Source: Hyphomicrobium_A sp964620915 (GTDB lineage: Bacteria > Pseudomonadota > Alphaproteobacteria > Rhizobiales > Hyphomicrobiaceae). Taken from it: a stretch of 64,000 nt of DNA. The position numbers were made by a program, and so were the translations under genes. Positions 9,284-17,721 of this stretch are shown one piece after another (the first letter of the stretch is position 1; every line of letters starts with the position of its first letter). The notes under the pieces were generated by a model. The model was not told the origin of the DNA. It searched no databases and saw only the letters and a list, made by a program, of their open reading frames with translations. The stretch covers positions 21,302 through 85,301 of the forward strand of contig CAZUKP010000004.1 of the NCBI GenBank assembly GCA_964620915.1, in the 5' to 3' direction.

Positions 9284-9481
9284 GCACGCTCGCTGAGCAT
9301 AGCTCCGAGCTAATTTGCCGAACGCTAACTAATGAAATCCGGCCCAAATCCACGGGGTTCTTCCCTTTTCTGCCACCATCATATGGTTGATGACCGGTCC
9401 CGGAGCAAACGGTCGTAGCCGCATTTTCCGGGCTGCCGTCTCCTAAAGTGACGATCATTCAGTAATATTTGAACGTGTGTG

Positions 9482-10642
9482 ATGCCCGCTTCCCCTGCCT
9501 ACATCATTGCGGCCCGGAGAACCGCCATTGGCCAGATTGGCGGCTTGCACAAAAGCCGGCGGATCGAAGAGCTATGCGCACCGGTTGTAAGCGCAGCCTT
9601 GGCCGACAGCGGATTGGAGCCGGAGGCGGTAGAAGAGCTTATTGTTGGCAACGCGACCCAGGGCAGCAATCCTGCCCGCCTCATCGCGCTTGCATCAGGC
9701 CTGCCCGAATCGGTTTCGGCATCGACGATCGACCGTCAGTGCGGCTCAGGGCTGGACGCCATTCTTGCAGCAGTTCGCATGACCGCATCCGGCGAGGTCC
9801 ACGCGATCATTGCAGGGGGGGCCGAGTCAATCTCGACGGCGCCCTGGCGTATCGCCAAGCCGAAAAGCCTCCACCAACTGCCTCATTTCATGCGACTCGA
9901 ACCAGGTACCGGCGAAGAGCGCGAGGAACCGGCCCTCATCGAGGCTTCAGAAAGCCTCTCCTCGCGTCTCGGTATCACGCGTGCACAACAGGACGCCTAT
10001 GCGCTGCGCACGCATCTGAAGGCTGAAGCGGCGCGCGAAGCCCGGCGCTTCATCGGAGAAATTGTGCCTTTGCGCCGCAATGCTGATGAAAACCGCGATC
10101 AGAGCGCGATTGAACCGGACCTCAAAGACTTGGCGCAACTTGCGCCCTTCCTCGCGCCAGATGGAACGCTGACGCCTGGAAATACGAGCACAATGCACGA
10201 CGGTAGCGCGTTCGCGGTCATTGTCTCCGAACAACTTTGGACGAAACTGGGCAAGCCGCACGCCCTGCGCCTTCTCGCCCAAGCAGCACACGGCGTAGCG
10301 CCGGGGGACGAGGCAGCTGCTCCCATCGCTGCAATGAAAAAGCTCAAGGGACGACTCAACGGCGTGAAACCGCACGACATCGGCATCATTGAAATGAGTG
10401 AGTCCTCGGCGGCCCAGGCTATCGCGCTCGCCCGAGAACTCGAGATAGATGAGGATCTGATAAATCCGGACGGCGGCGCCATCGCCCGCGGCCACCCCCT
10501 GGGTGCCGCCAGCGCTATACTCGTCACGCGCCTATTCACGCGTATGGTTCGCGCCCAGGAGGAGGGCGCACCGCGTCTCGGCATCGCCACACTGGGTGTC
10601 GTTGGCGGCATGGGGCTGGCCGCACTATTCGAGGCCGTCTAA
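9482..10642 (+). CDS. thiolase-family protein lacking two active-site motifs
   Basis: 386-residue member of the thiolase superfamily. The acyl-accepting Cys87 is kept in RQCGSGLDA, and His338 in GGAIARGHPLG. The NEAF motif is replaced by SESSA (Ser306 for Asn), and the second Cys of the usual LCIGGGMG is Gly372 in TLGVVGGMG. It may therefore still accept an acyl group but should be impaired in the Claisen condensation; a changed reaction or a non-catalytic role is possible. The ATG at 9482 directly follows a GTG; no strong ribosome site is visible. It stands alone between zur and the next long gene, unlike the intact phaA copy at the left end. Confidence 0.85.
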   Translation: MPASPAYIIAARRTAIGQIGGLHKSRRIEELCAPVVSAALADSGLEPEAVEELIVGNATQGSNPARLIALASGLPESVSASTIDRQCGSGLDAILAAVRMTASGEVHAIIAGGAESISTAPWRIAKPKSLHQLPHFMRLEPGTGEEREEPALIEASESLSSRLGITRAQQDAYALRTHLKAEAAREARRFIGEIVPLRRNADENRDQSAIEPDLKDLAQLAPFLAPDGTLTPGNTSTMHDGSAFAVIVSEQLWTKLGKPHALRLLAQAAHGVAPGDEAAAPIAAMKKLKGRLNGVKPHDIGIIEMSESSAAQAIALARELEIDEDLINPDGGAIARGHPLGAASAILVTRLFTRMVRAQEEGAPRLGIATLGVVGGMGLAALFEAV

Positions 10643-10960
10643 CGCTGGCAACCAAGTCGCTTGTCTTCACGGCTCCTAATCCCCAGATTTTGAGACGAAC
10701 GAGTGATTCGTTTTCCAGTTTCGACGTGCGGGGCGCGCGAGTGCCGCGGCGTGTGTTTGCGGTCGCCAACGAGGTTAATTCCTCTCCATGTGCATCGGAT
10801 CGCCCCATTCCTGCCCCGATCTGGCCGGGACGTGTGGTCATCGTGCACTAAAGGGTGGCTTGCATACCGCACCTGGCCCGCACGAAGACACCGCAAGTAG
10901 GAAAACTGCAAAGTCATAAGTTAGGTTGCGAGGCCGCCCACCGGGCAGGAGGACTGAGGA
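10643..10960. other. intergenic region, no gene seen
   Basis: 318 bp between the thiolase-like gene and the 1093-residue protein. It contains no convincing open frame, RNA gene or strong hairpin. It ends with GGCAGGAGGACTGAGGA, which supplies the ribosome site of the next gene, so its 3' part is presumably the promoter and leader of that gene. Confidence 0.5.
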
Positions 10961-13900
10961 ATGGACATAGTGCAGGGGGTCAGCGAGTTTCCGGCCAATG
11001 CCTCATCGCTCGGTGACTGGATCAGCTTGCACTGGAAGGAATTGGCCACATACACGGCCCTGATCCTGCTCGGCTGGTACATCGTCTCCAAACTCGGCAA
11101 ACGGGTCTGGAACGCCGTCGAAGAAACGATGTTTTCCAACTGGAGGCTCGCGCTTTTGGCGGCCACCGGCCTCGTACTCTCCGTGGCGTCCGGGTGGACG
11201 ACATGGGACGGCATGAGAAACTTTACGCAAGAGCCGCTCCTGTCTTTGATGATCACGTTCGGCATTCAGGGCGTGATGCTGATCGTCGCCTGGCTGATTG
11301 GCGAAAGCTTCGCCACCGGCATGAGCCAGCAAACGCCTTCCGGACCGCGCGGAATTAACAAAGGTGTGCAAGCCGTACTCGGCGGCTTCACGGGCGTCCT
11401 GCTTTTTCTCGTCCTACTCGCAATCACTTTGCAGGGTACCGGGCAAATTGATCTTCGCGAGACGAACGCTTCCGATCTGAGCTGGAGCAATTTTGGCGAC
11501 AAGCTTCTGGTCGCCGCCTCTGGACTTCTGATCGTGGCGCTAGTCGTGGTTTACGCCACAAGCGACATCATCAAACCTTATCTGCAGGGCTCCCGCGTCA
11601 TCTTAAAGAACGCCGTCTTGTGGGTGATGTTTCTGGCCTGCATGACCACCTCAGTATTCTTCTCGTTCGATTCTCTATTCTCTGCGATCTTCCCCCAAAC
11701 AGAGCGCGTACGTGCGGCGGACCTGCGCGCCCAAAATCAAGTCGCTGGCATCGTCGCCGACATCGGGCAAACAATCGAGAACCGCAAGCAGCAAGAATCC
11801 GATTTGCTGTTCTCAAGCCCAGGCTGGCAAGCTTATGATGCGCAACTCACCAAGCTTGCAAACGCGGCCCAAGGTGCTCAAGGGGAGATCGAGCGCTATT
11901 TCAACGAGCAGGTTGAGGCCAAAAACCGCACGATCAAAGAGCAGCAGGAGCGCATCGCAACCGCTCAGGGCAGCCAAGCGGGTCTCGCTGCCAAGAAAGT
12001 TTCCTTGACTGAGGAACGCTCTCGGCTGGCAGCCGAACGCCCGGAACTTGCCGCCGTTTACGCGCAGAAGAAGGCCGAGCTTGATGCAAAGGCGCGAGAG
12101 ATCGATGCCAAGCGCGTCGAGGCCCTCGCCGAATCCAAGGGCGTGGAAGGCACCGGCAATGTGGGCCGAGGTCCGGTCTACCGCGAGCGCATGGCCGAGC
12201 TTGCCAAGTTAAGGGCCGCTTTTCAGATCGCCGAGGAGCGCACCAATAACGCCAAGAAGCGCTTGGAAACCGTCCAGGGGCGGCTTGCGCAGATCGATCG
12301 CGAGCTCGCGACCATTGACAGCGACCTTGCCACCTACCACGCGGAGGCCCAAACAGCTGAGCAGCGCATTCATATGGCGCAGGGCGCAGCACAAGAGGAT
12401 CTTGGCCCACAGCTAGATCCCACGCGCATACTGACCTCGCTTGAGAAGGCCAAAGCTGAATTTCGCCAGAACCCGGACGTTGCGCACTTGAACAACCTAC
12501 AGCAGCAATGCTCGCAGTTGTTGGGGGCCATGGCCAGCACCGAAGTCACCAAAGCGAAGATCAAAGGCATCGAATGCGATCCCAAGCAGGCCAGTGAAGC
12601 CGCCGCCGTGATGTTCGCGCTCAACGAGGGTGCAGGTGCATTCGGCGCTAACTGTTCTGGCGGCGACCGGCTGGAGGCCAACAAAGGCGCCGACCAGCTC
12701 TTTGGATTTGCCCGCAAGTGCTTGAGCGATTCCGGCTTGCCCAGCAAAGAGACCGATGAGCTACGCACCTCGATTAACACCGCCGAGCTCAATCGCGACG
12801 ACAAGGCTCACCGCTTCGTTGTGACTTGGAATGCCTTCCAAGACGGCAATCGACTCGCCTACTTGGCGCTAAGCATTGCCATTGCAATCGATGCGCTCGT
12901 CTTCATGTCGGGTCTGTTTGGTGCCAATGCCGTTCGCTCACCGCTGTCGGACGTACCAAGCTACAAGGCACGCTCGGCCCAGCAGCTCGAAGCCATCATT
13001 GAGAACGCATTGCTGCCGGACACATTCGAGAATGCGCGTCTCATCCTTCAATCCCTGCGGCCGATCACAAATCAGTCCGGTTTCATGGCCGAAGTGCGCC
13101 CGGACTACCTAGACCCGCACTCAGCAGGACGGGTGCTCGGCGTCCTCAACGCAGGCACAACGATACATGCGGTGGAATACGATGAGCCGAACCGTCGCTA
13201 TCTCGTTCGTTCAGAGCTGTTCGAGTTCTTGTCCGTCGTTGCGAAGAGAGCCTTCGAAGCAAGTGAGCACCACGTTGGCCTGGCCGAGCTTGAGAAGGTC
13301 GTGGGCGTAGCCCTGCTTCCCGACCTGAGCCACAACGCGGATACGGTCCTGCATTACATGCACCCGATCAGCGAAGATCGGGGGTTCACTGCTGAGATCA
13401 AGCTTGAAGAAGTTGCTCCCGAACACATTCGAACGGTGCGCAATACGCTCAATGCGGGCGCAACCCTCGATCGTGTTCAGCGTGTGGGCAAGGACTCGAT
13501 GCACTACTTCATTCATCGCGACCTTTATAAGACGCTCGCGTTGATCCGTGCGCGCACGCTGGCGACAAGCTACACGCAGCAGCCCCAAATTGCTATGGCC
13601 GCGCAAGAGCAACGCTTCGGGGGCACGTTGAACGAAGACGTGCCAGCACTCGAAGAAACGAAGCAATTGAGCTACCGGGACGATGATTCGTTGCGGCGGA
13701 CCAAGGAAGAATTCATAACTGCCTTCCTCCGGTCTATGCGCCTTGACGAACATTCTTATGGGCTCGTTGCCAACCCTGCATTTGTCTCCAGTGCGATCTC
13801 TGCGGGCAAGTCTCTAGAGCAGCAAAAGGAGTCCAACAATGTCCTCGGGCATTATCTCCGCAAGCGTGAAAACGAAATGCGCGATGCCCTCGCTGACGCC

Positions 13901-14242
13901 CAGCACGCTCTGTCCAGCGGCTTGCATGGAGATGCACGCAAAATTGCTGTACTAAACGCCACCAAAGCGGAGATAGAGGATCTTATTCCCGCTCTTATGC
14001 TCAGCCCGGGTGGACCGTACGAACAAGTCCTTCAGGATCTCATCGAACATCTTGAGATGGCTGCCGGTGAAGATGGCGGCCTCGACGGCGATCAGCAGGA
14101 CCTGCTTGACCGGCTTCGGGACCATGCGTCAGAACTTGCGCGGGTGAGCCGCGACTCGCCACATGAATGGCAGAGAGTCGGCAAGCTCGTCTTTGCTTGG
14201 GATGGTGGCGATGCCGAAGACTCGCGCATAGCCAACGCATAA
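10961..14242 (+). CDS. large membrane/coiled-coil protein with internal duplication, unknown function
   Basis: 1093 residues. About six N-terminal helices (near residues 28-45, 65-82, 98-116, 139-160, 178-198 and 212-235) are followed by a long Glu/Lys/Ala-rich coiled coil (about 255-480), a Cys-containing linker, another helix (LAYLALSIAIAIDALVFMSG, about 640-660), then two tandem copies of a module of about 97 residues (674-770 and 773-870). Both copies have ALLPD, a Pro-Ile near the middle, a GF-x-AE strand, and a LNAG turn. A helical acidic tail closes the protein. It is preceded by a good ribosome site (AGGAGGACTGAGGA). I do not recognise the family; a structural or envelope-spanning scaffold is one possibility. 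Confidence 0.85.
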   Translation: MDIVQGVSEFPANASSLGDWISLHWKELATYTALILLGWYIVSKLGKRVWNAVEETMFSNWRLALLAATGLVLSVASGWTTWDGMRNFTQEPLLSLMITFGIQGVMLIVAWLIGESFATGMSQQTPSGPRGINKGVQAVLGGFTGVLLFLVLLAITLQGTGQIDLRETNASDLSWSNFGDKLLVAASGLLIVALVVVYATSDIIKPYLQGSRVILKNAVLWVMFLACMTTSVFFSFDSLFSAIFPQTERVRAADLRAQNQVAGIVADIGQTIENRKQQESDLLFSSPGWQAYDAQLTKLANAAQGAQGEIERYFNEQVEAKNRTIKEQQERIATAQGSQAGLAAKKVSLTEERSRLAAERPELAAVYAQKKAELDAKAREIDAKRVEALAESKGVEGTGNVGRGPVYRERMAELAKLRAAFQIAEERTNNAKKRLETVQGRLAQIDRELATIDSDLATYHAEAQTAEQRIHMAQGAAQEDLGPQLDPTRILTSLEKAKAEFRQNPDVAHLNNLQQQCSQLLGAMASTEVTKAKIKGIECDPKQASEAAAVMFALNEGAGAFGANCSGGDRLEANKGADQLFGFARKCLSDSGLPSKETDELRTSINTAELNRDDKAHRFVVTWNAFQDGNRLAYLALSIAIAIDALVFMSGLFGANAVRSPLSDVPSYKARSAQQLEAIIENALLPDTFENARLILQSLRPITNQSGFMAEVRPDYLDPHSAGRVLGVLNAGTTIHAVEYDEPNRRYLVRSELFEFLSVVAKRAFEASEHHVGLAELEKVVGVALLPDLSHNADTVLHYMHPISEDRGFTAEIKLEEVAPEHIRTVRNTLNAGATLDRVQRVGKDSMHYFIHRDLYKTLALIRARTLATSYTQQPQIAMAAQEQRFGGTLNEDVPALEETKQLSYRDDDSLRRTKEEFITAFLRSMRLDEHSYGLVANPAFVSSAISAGKSLEQQKESNNVLGHYLRKRENEMRDALADAQHALSSGLHGDARKIAVLNATKAEIEDLIPALMLSPGGPYEQVLQDLIEHLEMAAGEDGGLDGDQQDLLDRLRDHASELARVSRDSPHEWQRVGKLVFAWDGGDAEDSRIANA

Positions 14243-14272
14243 ATTGGTGAGCCTCATCGCTCGCTCGTGGTC

Positions 14273-14309
14273 CGTGTGACGTTCGTCGTCACGCGGGCTT
14301 TCTCTTTTT
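14273..14309 (+). terminator. intrinsic terminator
   Basis: Stem CGTGTGACG / CGTCACGCG (one G-U pair) with loop TTCGT, followed by GGCTTTCTCTTTTT. It lies 30 bp after the stop of the 1093-residue gene and separates it from the VWA gene. Confidence 0.7.
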
Positions 14310-14411
14310 GGCCATCAGACAATCGCGATTTTGTCACCGGACAAGCCCGCTTCTGCCGTCAGTAGCGCATACGATTCCTCCCAAGTTTCCTGAACGAGGA
14401 GTCCTTTCATC

Positions 14412-15782
14412 ATGCCGACAATGCGTTACGCAGCGGCCGCGTTGAGTTTTGCGGTCCCTCTTGCTCTTGCCCCCGTCTTTGATTCCCTGCAAGCCGCCGA
14501 AGTAAAGGTTGAGGCCGATCTCAGCCAATCCGTCGTGTCCACAGCCAATCCCGGAAAGGTTTACCTGCGCCTGAGCCTCAAAAGCTTGGCTGCAGGCAAT
14601 CGGGATAGGCGCACGCCGATTAACGTCGCCATCGTGATCGACCGTTCAGGATCCATGCAGGGTGAGCGCATTGCCGCCGCCAAGGAGGGCGCGCGCGTCG
14701 CGCTCGATCGACTCTCCTCCGACGATACGATTGCGCTTGTCGCCTACAACCACGAGGTCGACGTCCTCAGTCCTGCAATGCCATTCAGCAGCAGTCGCGA
14801 CGACCTGAAGCGCGCAATTGACCGTCTGCAAGCAGCCGGCACGACTGCGCTCTATGCCGGTGTCAACGAGGGGGGACGGCAGATAGAAGAATTCATCTCG
14901 GACAACAACGTCAACCGCGTCGTTCTGCTATCTGACGGACTTGCTAACGTTGGCCCGTCCTCACCCGCCGAATTGGCGCGCCTTGGACGCAAGCTTGCTG
15001 GAAAAGGTATTTCCGTCAGCACAATCGGTCTTGGTCTCGACTACAACGAGGATCTAATGCAGCGCCTCGCTGCGGCAAGCGATGGAAATCACGTGTTCGT
15101 TGAGCGCCCGAGCGATCTGGCAGAGATCTTCGACCGAGAATTTGGTGATGCCCTTTCGGTCTCTGCGCGCGACATCACGATCACCATCGAATGCAAGCTA
15201 GGGTTCAAACCCATCCGCATACTTGGGCGTGATGGCGAAATCGACGGCAACCGCGTCACATTGAAGCTCAATCAGCTGCAAGCCGAAAATGAGCGCTATG
15301 TCGTCGTGGAGCTGGATGCGCCTGAGGGCCGCAGTGAAAGCGCGGGTGAGATTGCCGATGTAGACGTCGTCTATCTCAATCTCGACAAGGAGGGTGCGCC
15401 TTCGCGAACCAACATCCGGCCAACGGTGCGCTTTTCGTCCGATGCAAAAGAGGCCGACGAAAGCCTCAACAAAACGGTGATGAGCCAAGTGACCACACAG
15501 ATTGCCACCGAGAAAAGCGAGAAGGCGGTGGAGCTGCGCGACAAGGGCGACATTGCTGGTGCCCGCCAAGTCCTTCAGGAAAATGCCACCTTCATCAAGC
15601 GCTCTTACGAAGCGCTCGGCTCCGGAGCCGCACCTGCCCCGACAGCGTCGATCAAGGCACTCGGCGAGCTTGAAAAGCAGAATCTAGATGCCGCCGAGAA
15701 CCTCGATGCCGACAAGTGGGGCCGCACACGCAAAGCAATGCGCCATGACCAGCACAAGGCCAAAGTTCAACAGAGCTATTGA
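14412..15782 (+). CDS. secreted von Willebrand factor A domain protein
   Basis: 456 residues with a signal peptide (cleavage probably after ...LQA) and a VWA domain starting near residue 68. The metal-ion-dependent adhesion site is complete: DRSGSM (Asp77, Ser79, Ser81), Thr in AAGTTALYAG, and Asp in LLSDGLAN. A beta-rich region follows, then a helical C-terminus typical of the bacterial YfbK-like VWA group. It is probably a periplasmic or surface protein that binds a partner through a divalent metal. Ribosome site GAGGAG precedes the ATG region. Convergent with the next gene. Confidence 0.88.
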   Translation: MPTMRYAAAALSFAVPLALAPVFDSLQAAEVKVEADLSQSVVSTANPGKVYLRLSLKSLAAGNRDRRTPINVAIVIDRSGSMQGERIAAAKEGARVALDRLSSDDTIALVAYNHEVDVLSPAMPFSSSRDDLKRAIDRLQAAGTTALYAGVNEGGRQIEEFISDNNVNRVVLLSDGLANVGPSSPAELARLGRKLAGKGISVSTIGLGLDYNEDLMQRLAAASDGNHVFVERPSDLAEIFDREFGDALSVSARDITITIECKLGFKPIRILGRDGEIDGNRVTLKLNQLQAENERYVVVELDAPEGRSESAGEIADVDVVYLNLDKEGAPSRTNIRPTVRFSSDAKEADESLNKTVMSQVTTQIATEKSEKAVELRDKGDIAGARQVLQENATFIKRSYEALGSGAAPAPTASIKALGELEKQNLDAAENLDADKWGRTRKAMRHDQHKAKVQQSY

Positions 15783-15829
15783 CGGGGAAAAAGCGGCGTC
15801 CGATCCTCAAGGTTGGGCGCCGCAACCGC

Positions 15830-16678
15830 TTACGGCTTGAACGGCACGACCGTCTGGCGCTGCTCGCCCAAACCATCGACACGCAGCGTCATCACATCGC
15901 CCGCCTTCAGATATTCGCGTGGGTTGCGGGCCGAGCCGACACCGGGCGGCGTTCCTGTCGTGACCACGTCGCCGGGGTCCAGAACCAAAAACTCGGTGAT
16001 ATGGGCCAGCAGTGACGGGATCGAGAAGATCATCGTGCTGCTATTGCCCGTTTGCTTGCTCTCACCGTTAACGTCGAGCGACATGGAGAGGCTGTGAACG
16101 TCGCGGATCTCGTCGGGCGTCACAAGCCAAGGCCCCAGCGGTCCGAAGGTCTCGGCCGACTTACCCTTGAGCCATTGACCACCACGTTTCACCTGGAACA
16201 TGCGCTCGGACACATCATTGCAGATGCAAAAACCCGCGATGTGATCCATCGCATCTTTCTCCTCCACGTAGCGTGCCTTCTTGCCGATGACGAAGGCAAG
16301 CTCAACCTCCCAATCCATGTGGCGCGCATTGTTCGGGTACATCACGTCGTCGTTGGGCCCGACAATGCAATTGGGCGCCTTGCTAAAAAGGATCGGCTCT
16401 TTGGGAATGTCCTGGCCAGTTTCCTTGGCGTGGTCGGCGAAATTGAGCCCGACAGCGATGAAATTGCGCGTCCCAGCAACAGGCGGACCAAGTCTCACGC
16501 CTTCTGGCGCCAAAGGTAGCGTCTTCGGATCCAGGTCGCGAAGCTTGGCCAGTGCGGCGGGCTCCAACGCTGCGCCGGCAAAATCGGACACGTGGGCCGA
16601 AAGATCTCGAATGGCGCCATCACCGTCGACGAGACCCGGCTTCTCTTCACCGGGATTGCCAAATCGCACCAGCTTCAT
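15830..16678 (-). CDS. fumarylacetoacetate hydrolase family protein
   Basis: 282 residues. An N-terminal cap domain precedes an FAH catalytic domain that starts near GTRNFIAVGLNFADHAKE. The Mg-binding acidic residues are in HMDWEVELAFVIG, and the domain ends with DVVTTGTPPGVG. The closest recognised roles are the 2,4-diketo-3-deoxy-L-fuconate hydrolase / ureidoglycolate-lyase-like group that cleaves C-C bonds of acylpyruvate-type compounds; the substrate here is unknown. It lies 136 bp downstream of the DUF190 gene on the same strand. Confidence 0.9.
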   Translation of the reverse strand: MKLVRFGNPGEEKPGLVDGDGAIRDLSAHVSDFAGAALEPAALAKLRDLDPKTLPLAPEGVRLGPPVAGTRNFIAVGLNFADHAKETGQDIPKEPILFSKAPNCIVGPNDDVMYPNNARHMDWEVELAFVIGKKARYVEEKDAMDHIAGFCICNDVSERMFQVKRGGQWLKGKSAETFGPLGPWLVTPDEIRDVHSLSMSLDVNGESKQTGNSSTMIFSIPSLLAHITEFLVLDPGDVVTTGTPPGVGSARNPREYLKAGDVMTLRVDGLGEQRQTVVPFKP

Positions 16679-16814
16679 GGGATAATTCTCACAGTTTCTG
16701 TTGGTGTTGAGGAGCGGACGCAGGCCGCTTGTTCCCGGCGGGTTCGCCGGGCTAACGGCTATGCGCTACCGGCGGAAGGCCTCAGTTACTACGATCGGCG
16801 AATGGGCTCAATCT

Positions 16815-17156
16815 CTAGCTTTTTGCGCCGTCCCCATAACGCAGCACCTTGACCTTCTCCAGTGTTACGAGACCGCTGCCCATCAGCTTATCGAGGCTAG
16901 GAAGAAACGCGTTGATCTTATCCTCCGCGTCGACGATCTCGATCACGATCGGCAAGTCCTGCGAAAGGCGTAGTATTTTCGCCGTGTGGAGGTGGCTTGA
17001 ACGGCCAAAGCCCATCGGTCCGCGCAGCATTGTCGCGCCAGCAAGCTTCTGTTCTCGCGCGGCCATGACGATGGCCTCGTAGAGCGGCGAATGCCCCGCC
17101 CGGTCATCTTCGCCGATAAAGATACGCAATAGCACCGCGTCGTTAGGTATCTGCAT
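16815..17156 (-). CDS. DUF190 family protein, CrcB partner
   Basis: 113 residues from MQIPNDAVLLRIFIGEDD. The ferredoxin-like PII fold is suggested by the region AIVMAAREQKLAGATMLRGPMGFG and by LPIVIEIVD and KINAFLPSLDKLM. DUF190 proteins are commonly encoded next to crcB. Here the start lies 3 nt beyond the crcB stop, so the pair is almost certainly co-translated. A regulatory role in fluoride export is inferred from context only. The start at 17156 avoids overlap with crcB. Confidence 0.9.
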   Translation of the reverse strand: MQIPNDAVLLRIFIGEDDRAGHSPLYEAIVMAAREQKLAGATMLRGPMGFGRSSHLHTAKILRLSQDLPIVIEIVDAEDKINAFLPSLDKLMGSGLVTLEKVKVLRYGDGAKS

Positions 17157-17158
17157 TT

Positions 17159-17557
17159 TCACACCCATTTCATGGCGTTCAACTGCGCCGCCGCCATGTG
17201 TCCGAGCCAAACCGCCAGAAGGCAAAGAATGACCGAAGCGCCGATGTTCAGGCCGGCATAGAGCCACTCACCATCGTTGAGAAGATTGAGCGTCTGTAAG
17301 CTGAAAGACGAAAACGTCGTGAAGCCGCCGCACAGCCCGATCATGATGAACTGCCGTTCGACAGTCCCCATCAGTAGGCGCCCGTCGGGTGCGGTCATGG
17401 TCGCGATGAACCCGATAATCAAGGATCCCAGCACATTGACGAGGAGTGTACCCCACGGAAAGGTCTCGCCGATCAGCCGGGCAGTGACGCCTGAGCACCA
17501 GAAGCGTGCCATGCCACCCAGCGCGCTGCCGACCCCAATCCACAAATAGATTTGCAC
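17159..17557 (-). CDS. crcB: fluoride channel CrcB/Fluc
   Basis: 132 residues and four membrane helices; works as a dual-topology dimer to export fluoride. Conserved features are GGMARFWCSG, TLLVNVLGSLIIGF with the channel Asn, and CGGFTTFSSFSLQTLNLL with the Phe-box residues. It starts at a GTG at 17557 with AGGAGGG about 5 nt upstream. No fluoride riboswitch could be recognised in front of it. First gene of crcB-DUF190. Confidence 0.95.
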   Translation of the reverse strand: MQIYLWIGVGSALGGMARFWCSGVTARLIGETFPWGTLLVNVLGSLIIGFIATMTAPDGRLLMGTVERQFIMIGLCGGFTTFSSFSLQTLNLLNDGEWLYAGLNIGASVILCLLAVWLGHMAAAQLNAMKWV

Positions 17558-17721
17558 GTGCCCTCCTATCCGTTTCGCTGCTACAGCCCCGTAGCGTGCC
17601 CGCCAGCTTGAAGCAGTCCCGAAGGCTCAGCAAGACCTTCAGATCCTGCTAACTACTTTTGTCCTGGCCCGGAACGTATATCCTGCGCGCCGCAGTCACC
17701 TTTTTGAAGGCCCTGTCACTC

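Noticed and set aside
17558..17660. Possible fluoride riboswitch upstream of crcB
   Set aside because: The conserved GGNGAUGG...CUCC core of the fluoride riboswitch is not present on the minus strand of this stretch.
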